Shown: in pieces, positions 21,207 through 30,996 of the stretch
How positions within the stretch are numbered: the first letter of the stretch is position 1
Layout: every line of letters begins with the position of its first letter
Assembly (NCBI RefSeq): GCF_964059955.1
Contig: NZ_OZ060924.1
Coordinates: 395,103 to 459,102, forward strand
Length of the DNA stretch: 64,000 bases
From: Sodalis-like secondary symbiont of Drepanosiphum platanoidis
GTDB taxonomy: Bacteria; Pseudomonadota; Gammaproteobacteria; Enterobacterales; Enterobacteriaceae
Direction: 5' to 3'
The notes under the pieces: model-generated
Told to the model about the DNA's origin: nothing
The model's input: only the letters and a program-made list of their open reading frames with translations
Database searches by the model: none
Translations under genes and position numbers: made by a program

Positions 21207-21241
21207 TTTTATTTAAAATTTTATTAAAATTTTAAATAAAA
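21207..21241. repeat. A/T hairpin, 16-bp arms
   Basis: Arms 21207-21222 and 21226-21241 are exact reverse complements around the loop ATT. On the minus strand it lies upstream of lptD, so it is not a terminator of that gene. Confidence 0.5.
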
Positions 21242-21265
21242 AATTTAATAATATAAATTTAAAAT

Positions 21266-21302
21266 AAAATATTTAATATTAAATATTTTGAAAATATTTA
21301 AT
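21266..21302. repeat. Three-part inverted repeat (A, A', A)
   Basis: AAAATATTTAAT (21266-21277), its exact complement ATTAAATATTTT (21278-21289), a G, then AAAATATTTAAT again (21291-21302). The middle arm can pair with either neighbour, so two mutually exclusive hairpins are possible. Confidence 0.55.
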
Positions 21303-21357
21303 AAATTTTATTAAAATTATTAAAATAAATTATAAAATGTTAATAAATAAACATTAT

Positions 21358-21390
21358 AATATATTTTTTTAATAAAAAAATATATTTTTT
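21358..21390 (+). repeat. Terminator-like hairpin upstream of fldA
   Basis: Arms 21358-21370 and 21374-21386 pair perfectly around AAT, followed by TTTT. On the plus strand it resembles an intrinsic terminator but follows no surviving plus-strand gene, so it may mark the end of a lost one. Confidence 0.4.
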
Positions 21391-21899
21391 ATAAAAAATT
21401 ATATATTATATATAATATAATTTATTTTAAAAATTTTTTATTAATTTTAATTAATATTTTTATTAAATTTATTATTAATTTTTTTAAAAAAATTAATTAT
21501 TTTTAAATTAATATAAAATATATAAATTTTTTTTTAAATAAAATTTTATTTATAATGTTAAAATTTTAATATAATTTTTTATTTATATAAAATAAAATTA
21601 ATAATAAATATTTTATATATTATTAAATTTAATATATTTAATAAATATAAAAAATAAATAATAATATATATAAAAATAAATATTAATATAATTTTTTATT
21701 AAATAAATATTTATATATTTTTCATATTATAAATAAGTATTTTAATATAAAAATTAAAAAAAATTTTATTAAAAATAAATATATTATAATTTATATATAA
21801 ATAAAAATTTTTTAATAAAAATAAAATTATTAATAATTTTTATTATTAATAAAATTTTTTATTAAAAATAATTTTTTTAATAAAAGGATACATTAATTA

Positions 21900-22418
21900 A
21901 TGAAAAAAATAGGAATTTTTTTTGGTAGTGATACTGGTAATACTGAATATATTGCTTTTTTAATACAAAAAATTTTAGGAAAAGATATAGTTGATGTTTA
22001 TGATATATCTAAAAGTTATAAAAAAGATATAGAAAAATATAAATTTATTATTTTTGGAATTCCTACATGGTATTATGGAGAAGCTCAATGTGATTGGGAT
22101 GATTTTTTTCCTATATTTAAAACTATTAATTTTTCAAAAAAAATAATAGCATTATTTGGATGTGGAGATCAAGAAGATTATTCAGAATATTTTTGTGATG
22201 CAATGGGTACTCTTTATAAAAATATTATAAATAAAAATAAAATAAAATTAGTTGGTAAATGGTCAACTTCAGGATATTATTTTGATGAATCAAAAGGATT
22301 AATTAATAAAAAAAATTTTATTGGTTTAGCTATTGATCAAGATAGACAATCAAATTTAACTAAAATAAGAGTTAAAAAATGGATTAATCAAATAAAAGAT
22401 GAAACAAATTTATTTTAA
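21900..22418 (+). CDS. fldA: Flavodoxin I
   Basis: FMN-binding one-electron carrier, reduced by Fpr and feeding enzymes such as IspG, IspH and radical-SAM proteins. 172 aa (E. coli 176). The phosphate-binding loop GSDTGNTE follows strand 1; the FMN-stacking regions are [16 protein letters not shown] and [16 protein letters not shown]. Long-chain type flavodoxin. Its reductase gene fpr is about 8.6 kb downstream beyond the suf genes. Confidence 0.97.
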   Translation: MKKIGIFFGSDTGNTEYIAFLIQKILGKDIVDVYDISKSYKKDIEKYKFIIFGIPTWYYGEAQCDWDDFFPIFKTINFSKKIIALFGCGDQEDYSEYFCDAMGTLYKNIINKNKIKLVGKWSTSGYYFDESKGLINKKNFIGLAIDQDRQSNLTKIRVKKWINQIKDETNLF

Positions 22419-22537
22419 ATAAATATTATATAAAATATTTATTAAAAAAATAAATATATTAATTATTAATTTAAAATAAATTTATATTATTTAAATTTAA
22501 ATATTTATTTATAATTTATTTTTTATAGGAAAATACT

Positions 22538-23311
22538 ATGGGATTTCTTAAAAATAAAAAAATATTAATTACAGGTATATCTAGTAAAAAATCTATTTCA
22601 TATGGAATAGCAAAATGTATGAATAGAGAAGGAGCAGAATTAGCGTTTACTTATCAAAATAAAAAATTAAAAGATAGAGTAAAAAAAATAGTTAAAAAAT
22701 TTAATTCTAATATTATATTACCATGTGATGTTAAAGAAGATTATCAAATAAAATATTTATTTAAAAAATTATCAAAAATTTGGAAAAATTTTGATGGATT
22801 TGTTCATTCAATAGCTTATGCTTCTAAAGAACAATTAAAAGGAGATTATATAGAAAATATTAATAGAAAAGATTTTTTACTTTCTCATGAAATTAGTTCT
22901 TATAGTTTTGTATCTTTAGCAAAAGAAAGTAAAAAAATGTTAAATAAAAATTCTTCTATTATTACAATTACATATTTAGGTGCAGAGCGTGTTGTACAAA
23001 ATTATAATATAATGGGTATAGCTAAAGCCTCTTTAGAAGCAAATACTAAATATATGGCAAATTCTCTTGGATCAAAATTTATAAGAGTAAATGCTATTTC
23101 TTCTGGACCAATATATACTTTAGCATCTTCTGGAATAAAAGATTTTAAAAAAATGTTAAAAAAAAATGTTTTAAAATCTCCAATTAAAAAAAATATTACT
23201 ATAAAAAATATTGGAAATGTTGCTTCATTTTTAATATCTAATCTTTCATCTGGAATTACAGGAGAAATTATACATGTAGATGGAGGATTTAATATTTTAG
23301 CAATAACATAA
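22538..23311 (+). CDS. fabI: Enoyl-[acyl-carrier-protein] reductase (NADH)
   Basis: Last reduction step of each fatty-acid elongation cycle. 257 aa (E. coli 262). Atypical short-chain dehydrogenase with GISSKKSISYGIA cofactor loop and the catalytic Tyr...Lys in YNIMGIAKASLEAN; VRVNAIS and HVDGGF equivalents are present. The triclosan-contact segment reads VHSIAYAS (Ala in place of E. coli Gly93, a change common in other bacteria). Convergent with birA across only 15 nt. Confidence 0.97.
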   Translation: MGFLKNKKILITGISSKKSISYGIAKCMNREGAELAFTYQNKKLKDRVKKIVKKFNSNIILPCDVKEDYQIKYLFKKLSKIWKNFDGFVHSIAYASKEQLKGDYIENINRKDFLLSHEISSYSFVSLAKESKKMLNKNSSIITITYLGAERVVQNYNIMGIAKASLEANTKYMANSLGSKFIRVNAISSGPIYTLASSGIKDFKKMLKKNVLKSPIKKNITIKNIGNVASFLISNLSSGITGEIIHVDGGFNILAIT

Positions 23312-23321
23312 ATTATGTTAT
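23303..23321. terminator. Hairpin in the fabI/birA convergent junction
   Basis: ATAACATAA (23303-23311) pairs with TTATGTTAT (23313-23321) around one A; the stem includes a C-G pair and contains the fabI stop codon. With two genes converging on 15 nt, a shared bidirectional terminator is plausible, but the loop is minimal and there is no clean T run. Confidence 0.35.
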
Positions 23322-23326
23322 AATAT

Positions 23327-24193
23327 TTAATAAATATTTTTATATAAAAAAAAATTATCTTTATTTTTTTTTTTAAAAAAATGTGATTTTTTAATAAAAT
23401 TATTTATTAAATTATATTTAGGAAATGACAATAAAAGTTTATTAGATTCAAATTTTTTTAATGATTTTTTTAATGTATTTATTAAATTTATTAATAATAA
23501 ATTACGATCGAAAATTATTCCAGTATCTTTTAAATTAATTATTTTTTTTATATTTAATTTATTTGTATAAGGCATATTTATATTAATTCCTATTCCAATA
23601 ATTACTTGTACTGAATTATTTATTTTTCCAATTGATTCTATTAAAATACCTGCAATTTTTTTATTTTTAAAATATAAATCATTAGGCCATTTTATAAATA
23701 TTTCTGATAATCCAATATTATATAAAACTTTTGCTATCACAAATGCTATAATAATACTTAATCCATATAAAGAATTAAATCCATTTTTTAAAAACCAATA
23801 CATTGAAAAACATATATTACCTCCAAATGTAGATATCCATTTTTTTCCATTTTTTCCTCTTCCTTTTATTTGATGTTCTGTAATACAAACATCTCCTGAT
23901 TTTAATTTATTTATTTTTTTTATTAAAAATTGATTAGTAGAATCAAGTACTGAAAATATATATATTTTTCCTTTTAAAATATTAGATAATATTTTTCTTT
24001 TATCTAATAAATCTAATGGATAATTAATTTTATAAGTATTATTACTTAATTTATGTATATTAATACCCCAACTTTTTATTATATTTATATAAATATAAAT
24101 TTTATTAGAATTAATTCCTAACATTTTAGGAAAAAATATAGATCCATCTGATAAAAAATTAATTAATTTAAGTAAAATATAAAAATCTATCAT
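23327..24193 (-). CDS. birA: Biotin-protein ligase, C-terminally shortened
   Basis: Activates biotin as biotinyl-AMP and attaches it to the biotin carrier protein of acetyl-CoA carboxylase. 288 aa (E. coli 321). The catalytic core is intact: DSTNQFL, the biotinyl-AMP loop GRGKNGKKW (111-119), KWPNDLY and KIAGILIE. The N-terminal 60 residues resemble the repressor helix-turn-helix but are strongly drifted. The protein stops shortly after the NNFIKKS segment, so most of the C-terminal SH3-like domain, which helps ATP and partner binding, is missing. Supports that fatty-acid synthesis is still live. Confidence 0.93.
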   Translation of the reverse strand: MIDFYILLKLINFLSDGSIFFPKMLGINSNKIYIYINIIKSWGINIHKLSNNTYKINYPLDLLDKRKILSNILKGKIYIFSVLDSTNQFLIKKINKLKSGDVCITEHQIKGRGKNGKKWISTFGGNICFSMYWFLKNGFNSLYGLSIIIAFVIAKVLYNIGLSEIFIKWPNDLYFKNKKIAGILIESIGKINNSVQVIIGIGININMPYTNKLNIKKIINLKDTGIIFDRNLLLINLINTLKKSLKKFESNKLLLSFPKYNLINNFIKKSHFFKKKNKDNFFLYKNIY

Positions 24194-25063
24194 AATAATA
24201 ATTTTAACCTATTTACATATAAAATAATATAAACTTAAATATTATTTATAAAAAATAAAAATTTATTATAAATTTTATAAAAATAAAAATTTTTAAATTT
24301 TTTATAATTAAAAAGTTAATATTTTATTTTTATTAAAATTAATAATTGTTTTTTTAAATAAATTAATTTTTAATATTATATATTTTTATTTTAAATTTAT
24401 CTATTATATAAAAATAATTATTTTTTAAAAAAATTATTTATTAATTTTTTTATTATTTTTTATATTTATTTTATTTTAAATAGCAAATATAATAATTTTA
24501 TTATTTTTATTTATAATATATTTAATATATTATTAATATATTTTTTTTTAATTAAAAATATTATTTTTAATAATTTAAGTATTTTAATAAAAATTAATAT
24601 TTTTAAATAAAAATTTATTTAAATATACTTAATAAATATTAAATAAAATATAAATTTTATAATAAATGAAATTTTATTTAAAAATATTAATTAAATTATT
24701 TATTTAAATAAATATTATTTTTTTTAATTTTTATAAATTTTAATTAATTTATATATATAAAATATTAATAAATATAATTAAAATATTATATATATTTTAT
24801 TTATTTTTAAATTTAAAAAATTTATATACTTTTTAGTATTTATATTTATTATATAATAAATAAGTATTTTATTTATAAATAAATAAATAAATTAAAAATA
24901 TATTTTTATATATTTTTTTATTTTAAATAAAAATTTTATATAAAATTATAATAATATTTATTAAAATTTAATTATAAATATATTTTAATATTTAATTAAA
25001 TTAAATATATTTATTAAAAATATAATATATTAATATTATTAGAATAATTTTAATGGAAATCTT
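24194..25063. other. Gene-free divergent spacer birA / sufA
   Basis: About 870 bases of almost pure A/T. No open frame with recognisable similarity, no RNA gene and no binding site I could defend (for example no IscR or Fur box for suf). Promoters for both genes must be inside. Confidence 0.5.
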
Positions 25064-25435
25064 ATGATAGAAGAAAAATATAAAATAAAAAAAAATAAAA
25101 AAAAATCTTGGAAAGGTTTTATTTTGACTAATTCAGCTATAAATCAAATTACTTTTTTAATTAAAAAAAATAATAATTTAATTGGAATTAAAATAAATAT
25201 AAAAAATTCTGGATGTGCAGGATATATATATAAATTAGAAGAAGTTTTTTTTTATAATAAAAATGATTTTGTTTATAAATATAAAAAAATAAAAATTTAT
25301 GCTCCTTTAAAAATTATGCCATTAATTGATGGTATAACTATAGATTATATACAAGAAGATTTAAATTATGTATTTAAATTTTATAATCCTAAAGTAAAAA
25401 ATCTTTGTGGATGTGGAGAAAGTTTTAACATTTAA
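25064..25435 (+). CDS. sufA: Fe-S cluster assembly A-type carrier SufA
   Basis: Accepts [4Fe-4S]/[2Fe-2S] clusters from SufBCD and passes them to apo-proteins. 123 aa (E. coli 122). The three conserved cysteines are Cys51 (NSGCAGY) and the C-terminal Cys115 and Cys117 (LCGCGESF). First gene of sufABCDSE; only 2 nt separate its stop from the sufB start. Confidence 0.96.
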   Translation: MIEEKYKIKKNKKKSWKGFILTNSAINQITFLIKKNNNLIGIKINIKNSGCAGYIYKLEEVFFYNKNDFVYKYKKIKIYAPLKIMPLIDGITIDYIQEDLNYVFKFYNPKVKNLCGCGESFNI

Positions 25436-25437
25436 TT

Positions 25438-26925
25438 ATGGTGTATAAATATATTATTATGTCTAGTAAAATAAATCAAAAAAAATTTTTTAACAAAAAA
25501 AATAAATATAAAGAAGGTTTTTTTACAAAAATAAAAAATGAAGAATTATCTTTTGGAATTAACAAAAAAATAATTAAAGAAATATCTAAAAAAAGAAATG
25601 AACCATTGTGGATGTTAAATTTTCGTTTATCTGCATATAATGCATGGATTAAAATGAAAGAACCACATTGGTTAAAAGCAAAATATAATAAATTAAATTA
25701 TAATGATTATATTTATTATTCAGTTCCTTCTTGTAAAAATTGTAAAAATAAAAAAAACTTAAAAAATAATAATAATTTTAAAAAAAAATATTTAATTGAT
25801 CCAGTAAAAAAAACTTTTAACAAGCTTGGAGTTCCTATTACTGAAAATAATAATATAGCAGTAGATGCTATTTTTGATTCTGTATCAGTTTCCACTACTT
25901 ATCAAAAAAAATTATTAAAAAAAGGTATTATATTTTGTTCTTTTAATGAAGCTATTCATTGTTATCCAAAATTAGTAAAAAAATATTTAGGAAGTGTAGT
26001 ACCAATTAATGATAATTTTTTTTCTGCTCTTAATTCTGCAGTAGCTTCTGATGGAACATTTATTTATGTTGGAAAAAATGTACATTGTCCAATTGAATTA
26101 TCAACTTATTTTCGTATTAATTCACCGAATACAGGACAATTTGAAAGAACTATTCTTATAGCAGATAAAAATAGTTATGTAAGTTACATTGAAGGATGTT
26201 CAGCCCCTGCACATAATAAATATCAATTACATGCAGCAGTAGTAGAAGTAATATTATTAAAAAATGCACAAGTTAAATATTCCACAGTACAAAATTGGTT
26301 TTCTGGAAAACATATTAATGAAGGTATTTTAAATTTTGTTACTAAACGTGCTTTATGTTTTGGAAAAAATTCTAAAATGTCTTGGACTCAATCTGAAACT
26401 GGAGCTGCTATTACATGGAAATATCCAAGTGTTATATTAAAAGGTGATAATACAATAGGAGAATTTTTTTCTGTAGCATTAACTAATTATCATCAACAAG
26501 CAGATACTGGAACAAAAATGATACATATTGGAAAAAATACAAAATCTACTATTATTTCTAAAGGAATTGCATTAGGTAAAAGTGATAATACATATAGAGG
26601 ATTAGTTAAAATTATGTCTAATGCTTATAATGCTAGAAATTATACGCAATGTTCTTCTATGATTATTGGAGATAAATGTGGATCACATACTTTTCCATAT
26701 TTAGAAGTTTATAATAAAAATTCTATATTAGAACATGAAGCAACTACTTCAAAAATTGGACATGATCAACTTTTTTATTGTAAACAACGTGGAATTAATG
26801 AAGATAATGCTATTTCTATGATAGTAAATGGATTTTGTAAAGACATTTTATCTAAATTACCTCTTGAGTTTGCTGTAGAAGCAACTAGTTTATTAGAGTC
26901 TAATTTAAAAAATTGTGTAGGTTAA
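25438..26925 (+). CDS. sufB: Fe-S cluster scaffold subunit SufB
   Basis: Core scaffold of the SufBC2D complex on which clusters are built. 495 aa if started at 25438; an ATG at 25459 (MSSKINQ) would give 488 aa and is a real alternative, since neither has a clear ribosome binding site. Very conserved: YIEGCSAPAHN, KMSWTQSETGAAITWKYP, TQCSSM holding the key cysteine equivalent to E. coli Cys405, and the nearby FPYLEV glutamate. The first-domain CxxC (PSCKNCKN) is kept. Confidence 0.97.
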   Translation: MVYKYIIMSSKINQKKFFNKKNKYKEGFFTKIKNEELSFGINKKIIKEISKKRNEPLWMLNFRLSAYNAWIKMKEPHWLKAKYNKLNYNDYIYYSVPSCKNCKNKKNLKNNNNFKKKYLIDPVKKTFNKLGVPITENNNIAVDAIFDSVSVSTTYQKKLLKKGIIFCSFNEAIHCYPKLVKKYLGSVVPINDNFFSALNSAVASDGTFIYVGKNVHCPIELSTYFRINSPNTGQFERTILIADKNSYVSYIEGCSAPAHNKYQLHAAVVEVILLKNAQVKYSTVQNWFSGKHINEGILNFVTKRALCFGKNSKMSWTQSETGAAITWKYPSVILKGDNTIGEFFSVALTNYHQQADTGTKMIHIGKNTKSTIISKGIALGKSDNTYRGLVKIMSNAYNARNYTQCSSMIIGDKCGSHTFPYLEVYNKNSILEHEATTSKIGHDQLFYCKQRGINEDNAISMIVNGFCKDILSKLPLEFAVEATSLLESNLKNCVG

Positions 26926-26981
26926 AAATATTATATATTTAAATATAAAATTAAAGAATATTTAAATTAAGGAAACAATAA

Positions 26982-27725
26982 ATGTTATTTATTGAAAATT
27001 TACATGTTGATATAGAAAAGAAAAAAATTCTTCAAGGAATAAATTTAATTATTAAACCTCAAGAAATTCATGTAATTATGGGTCCTAATGGATCTGGAAA
27101 AAGTACATTATCTGCAACTTTAACTGGAAGAGAAGATTGTAATATTACTAAAGGAAATATTTTTTTTCAAAAAAAAAATTTATGTAAATTGAATATAGAA
27201 GAAAGAGCTTGTGAAGGTATTTTTTTAGCATTTCAATATCCAGTTGAAATTCCTGGAATTAGTAATAGTTTATTTTTACAAACTTCAATAAATTCAATTA
27301 GAAAATATAATAAAAAAAATATTTTAGATAAATTTGAATTTTTAGATCTTGTAGAAAAAAAAATAAAAATGCTTAATATGTCTAAAGATCTTTTAAATAG
27401 ATTTGTAAATGTTGGTTTTTCAGGAGGTGAAAAAAAAATAAATGATATACTTCAAATGGCAATTTTAGAACCAAAACTTTGTATTTTAGATGAAACTGAT
27501 TCTGGATTAGACATTGATGCTATTAAAATTATTTCTAAAGGAATTAATTCTCTTAGAACAAAAAATAGATCTTTTATAATTATAACTCATTATAAAAGAA
27601 TATTAGATTATATAAAACCAGATAAAATACATATTTTATATAAAGGACGTATTATAAAATCTGGTGATTTAAAATTAGTTAAATATATTGAGGAAAAAGG
27701 GTATGGAAATATTATTAAATCATAA
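26982..27725 (+). CDS. sufC: ABC-type ATPase SufC
   Basis: ATPase of the SufBC2D scaffold, driving the conformational change that allows cluster assembly. 247 aa (E. coli 248). Walker A GPNGSGKST (Lys40), ABC signature FSGGEKK, Walker B LCILDETDSGLDID and the switch histidine in IITHYKRIL are all present. Its end overlaps the start of sufD by 23 bp. Confidence 0.97.
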   Translation: MLFIENLHVDIEKKKILQGINLIIKPQEIHVIMGPNGSGKSTLSATLTGREDCNITKGNIFFQKKNLCKLNIEERACEGIFLAFQYPVEIPGISNSLFLQTSINSIRKYNKKNILDKFEFLDLVEKKIKMLNMSKDLLNRFVNVGFSGGEKKINDILQMAILEPKLCILDETDSGLDIDAIKIISKGINSLRTKNRSFIIITHYKRILDYIKPDKIHILYKGRIIKSGDLKLVKYIEEKGYGNIIKS

Positions 27726-28980
27726 ATCTAGAATTATTTCTCAATGGTATAAAATTTTTTCTAAATCTGATATAATTCGTTCTTCTAAATCATTAAATAA
27801 TTGGAAAATACTTAAAAATTTATGGAAATTATATAATAAAAATGAAGATTGGAAATATATATCTTTAAACAATTTTTTTAAACATAATTTTATTATGCCA
27901 TTTTTAAAAAAAATAAATTTTAAACAAATAAATAATTTAAGTATTAAAGAAAATGTATATAAATTAGTTTTTGTTGATGGTATTTTTATACCTTATTTAA
28001 GTGATACATATACTGGATTATGGAATATTCAAGTTAAAAAAGAAAATGATTTATTAATTCTTCCTGAACCTATTAAACCTGAATTATTTCTTTATATTAC
28101 AGAAAGTCTTAGTAATGAAATTATATATATAACTTTATCAAATAATTCTATTGAAAAAAAACCTTTATATTTAATTCATTTTAATAATGGATCTAATAGT
28201 AAAAGTAATTTATATACTTCTCATTATCGTCATCATTTTGAAATAAATAATCAATCAAATGGAACAATTATTGAACATTTTATAGGATTAGATAATAAAA
28301 AATATTTTAATGGATCTCGTACAACTATTTCTGTGAAAAATAATTCTATTATAAATCATATAATTTTATTACAAGGAAGTTTAAATAGTTATAATTTTTT
28401 TAATAATGATATTTTTATTGAAAAAAAATCTTTAGTAAAAAGTAATGTATTTACGTTAAATTCAGGATTAAATTTTTTTACTAAAAATATAAATATAAAT
28501 AAAAATAAATCAAATTTTTTTATGAATACTCTTTCATTATTATCAAATAAAGATAAATTTAATATTAATACATATTTACAACATAACTCTTATAATTGTA
28601 TTAGTAGACAATTACATAAAATTATTGCATTTAATAAAAGCATTGGATTATTTAATGGACTTATAAAAATTAATAAAAAATCTATAAATACAAATGCTTC
28701 AATGATTAATAACAATTTTATTGTTGATTCTAAAGCTAATATAAATAGTAAACCACAATTAGAAATTTATAATGATGATGTACAATGTAAACATGGAAGT
28801 ACTTTTGGAAATATTAATAAAAAACAAATATTTTATTTAAGATCTAGAGGTATAAATAATATTAATGCAAAAAATATGATGATACAAGCTTTTGCATATG
28901 AAGTAATATCTAAAATAGATGAAAAAATTATTACACAATATATTACATCATATATTCATAATTTCTTACTTGGAGTATAA
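27703..28980 (+). CDS. sufD: Fe-S cluster scaffold subunit SufD
   Basis: Partner of SufB in the scaffold and needed for iron entry. I start it at the ATG at 27703, preceded by an AGG...AAGGG ribosome binding site, giving 425 aa (E. coli 423); an in-frame TTG at 27688 is less likely. Conserved YRHHFEI, RQLHKI, DDVQCKHGSTFG (with the functional His equivalent to His360) and IFYLRSRGI. The centre is more Asn/Ile-rich than SufB. The sufC overlap implies coupled translation. Confidence 0.95.
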   Translation: MEILLNHKSRIISQWYKIFSKSDIIRSSKSLNNWKILKNLWKLYNKNEDWKYISLNNFFKHNFIMPFLKKINFKQINNLSIKENVYKLVFVDGIFIPYLSDTYTGLWNIQVKKENDLLILPEPIKPELFLYITESLSNEIIYITLSNNSIEKKPLYLIHFNNGSNSKSNLYTSHYRHHFEINNQSNGTIIEHFIGLDNKKYFNGSRTTISVKNNSIINHIILLQGSLNSYNFFNNDIFIEKKSLVKSNVFTLNSGLNFFTKNININKNKSNFFMNTLSLLSNKDKFNINTYLQHNSYNCISRQLHKIIAFNKSIGLFNGLIKINKKSINTNASMINNNFIVDSKANINSKPQLEIYNDDVQCKHGSTFGNINKKQIFYLRSRGINNINAKNMMIQAFAYEVISKIDEKIITQYITSYIHNFLLGV

Positions 28981-28982
28981 AT

Positions 28983-30206
28983 ATGAATTATCCTATTAAT
29001 CGGATACGTTCAGATTTTCCTATATTAAAAACTAAAATTAATAATAATAAATTAATTTATCTTGATAGTGCATCAAGTTCTCAAAAACCTAAAATAGTTA
29101 TAAGTAATGAAAAAAATTTTTATAAAAAAAAATATTCTGCAGTTCACAGAGGAACACATAAATTAAGTATAGAATCTACAAAACAATTAGAATCAATTAG
29201 ATTACAAATAAGTAAATTTATAAATGCTGATTCAGAAGAAATAATTTTTGTAAAAAATTCTACTGAAGGAATTAATTTAGTTGCTAATTCTTTAAATAAA
29301 AAATTTTTAAAAAAAGGTAATAATATTATTATTACACAAATGGAACATCATTCAAACATAGTACCTTGGATATTACTTGCAAAAAGAAAAAAATTAAAAT
29401 TAAATTATATACCTATTTTACCTAATGGAAAATTAAATTTAAATTATATAAATTTACTTATAAATAAAAAAACATCTATTTTTTGTATTACACAAGTTTC
29501 TAATGTTTTAGGTACAATAAATCCAATAAAAAAAATTATTAGTTATATTAGAAATATTAGTAATGCATTAATTTTAGTAGATGGATCTCAAGCAATAATG
29601 CATCAAGAAGTTAATGTAAAAGAATTAGATTGTGATTTTTATGTTTTTTCTGGACATAAAATTTATGGACCATCTGGAATTGGAATATTATATGGAAAAA
29701 AATCAATTTTAAATAATATTTCTCCATGGCAAGTAGGAGGTGGTATGATTAATACAGTAAGTTTAACAGAAGGAGTTACATATCAAAAATCTCCATGGAA
29801 ATTTGAAGCTGGTTCTCCTAATATTTCTGGCATAATAGGTTTAGGATCTGCGATTTCTTATATAAAAGAAATTGGATTAAAATCTATTGAAAAATATGAA
29901 AATAAAATTATAAAATATACATTAAAAAAATTAAAAAAAATACCTGGATTGATATTATATGGACCTAAAAAAAAAATAGGAGTTATTTCTTTTAATTTAA
30001 AAAAAAATCATGCATATGATGTTGGTACTTTTTTAGATCAATACGGAATTGCATTAAGAACTGGTCATCATTGCGCTATGCCATTAATGAATTTTTTTAA
30101 TGTAAAAAGTATGTGTAGAATATCTATAGCAATTTATACAAATTTTAATGAAATAGATATATTTATTGAAAAATTAATATATATACAAAATTTATTAAAT
30201 AAATAA
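28983..30206 (+). CDS. sufS: Cysteine desulfurase SufS
   Basis: PLP enzyme taking sulfur from cysteine and passing it to SufE. 407 aa (E. coli 406). The PLP lysine is Lys226 in FSGHKIYGPSG; the persulfide cysteine lies in RTGHHCAMPLM near residue 364; HHSN and LVDGSQ PLP contacts are present. Follows sufD by 2 nt. As the only desulfurase seen, it might also serve tRNA thiolation. Confidence 0.97.
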   Translation: MNYPINRIRSDFPILKTKINNNKLIYLDSASSSQKPKIVISNEKNFYKKKYSAVHRGTHKLSIESTKQLESIRLQISKFINADSEEIIFVKNSTEGINLVANSLNKKFLKKGNNIIITQMEHHSNIVPWILLAKRKKLKLNYIPILPNGKLNLNYINLLINKKTSIFCITQVSNVLGTINPIKKIISYIRNISNALILVDGSQAIMHQEVNVKELDCDFYVFSGHKIYGPSGIGILYGKKSILNNISPWQVGGGMINTVSLTEGVTYQKSPWKFEAGSPNISGIIGLGSAISYIKEIGLKSIEKYENKIIKYTLKKLKKIPGLILYGPKKKIGVISFNLKKNHAYDVGTFLDQYGIALRTGHHCAMPLMNFFNVKSMCRISIAIYTNFNEIDIFIEKLIYIQNLLNK

Positions 30207-30255
30207 TTTAATTAATAACAAAAAATTTTTATATAAAAATTATGGAAAAAATTTT

Positions 30256-30669
30256 ATGTATTATTTACCTAATAAAAAAAAATTATTATATAATTTTTCT
30301 CGTTGTTATAATTGGGAAGAAAAATATATATATATTATTGAACTTAGTAAAAAATTATCTTTATTTCCAGAAAAATTTCGTATTAAAAAATATTTAATTA
30401 GTGGATGTCAAAGTCAAGTATGGATAGTTTTGACTTCTAATAAAAAAGGAATAGCTAAATTTTATGGAGATAGTGATGCTTCTATTGTAAAAGGTTTAAT
30501 TGCAATAATTTTTATTATTTTTGAAGGAATTAATGTTAAAAAAATAATAAAAGAAGATATACAATATTATTTAAAAAAACTTAATTTAAACAAATATTTA
30601 ACTCCATCTCGTTCATATGGAATTCAATCTATTATTGAAACAATTTATATGCAATCTATAAAATTTTAA
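30256..30669 (+). CDS. sufE: Sulfur-acceptor protein SufE
   Basis: Takes the persulfide from SufS and transfers it to SufB. 137 aa (E. coli 138). Acceptor Cys51 is in ISGCQSQVW, and DSDASIVKGLIA is conserved. Last gene of the suf operon, 49 nt after sufS, so all six components needed for a working Suf pathway are present. Confidence 0.96.
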   Translation: MYYLPNKKKLLYNFSRCYNWEEKYIYIIELSKKLSLFPEKFRIKKYLISGCQSQVWIVLTSNKKGIAKFYGDSDASIVKGLIAIIFIIFEGINVKKIIKEDIQYYLKKLNLNKYLTPSRSYGIQSIIETIYMQSIKF

Positions 30670-30996
30670 TATTAATTTTTATTTAAAGTTTTTTTAAAAA
30701 AATTAAATATTTTATTTAAAATTTATTTTATTTTATAAATTTTATATAAAATTTTATTAAAAATAATTTTTAAAAAATATATATTTAAATATTAAATTTA
30801 AATATTATTTAAAAATTTTTATTAAAAATATGTTAATTTAATAAAATTTTATATAAAATAATATATAAAAATTTAAAAATATTTTTAAATTTTTTAAAAT
30901 ATAATAAAATATATAATAATTTTATACAAATCTTTTAAAAAATTATATTATTATTTAATAATATATTATATTTAATAAATTTTAGAGAAATATATT
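30670..30996. other. Spacer between sufE and fpr
   Basis: About 330 bases of A/T-rich DNA with no gene. An 18-bp A/T palindrome lies at 30737-30754. No promoter can be singled out. Confidence 0.5.

Larger units (their letters stand above)
21149..21899. other. Divergent spacer lptD / fldA with several inverted repeats
   Basis: About 750 bases without a gene. It holds a 16-bp-arm hairpin (21207-21222 with 21226-21241), a three-part inverted repeat (21266-21302) and a 13-bp-arm hairpin followed by T residues (21358-21390). All are A/T-only apart from a central G in the three-part repeat. Probably eroded genes plus two promoters. Confidence 0.55.

Noticed and set aside
22538..23311. FabI Ala at the position of E. 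coli Gly93 as a triclosan-resistance change
   Set aside because: Ala is the ordinary residue here in many bacterial FabI proteins, so nothing special is implied.
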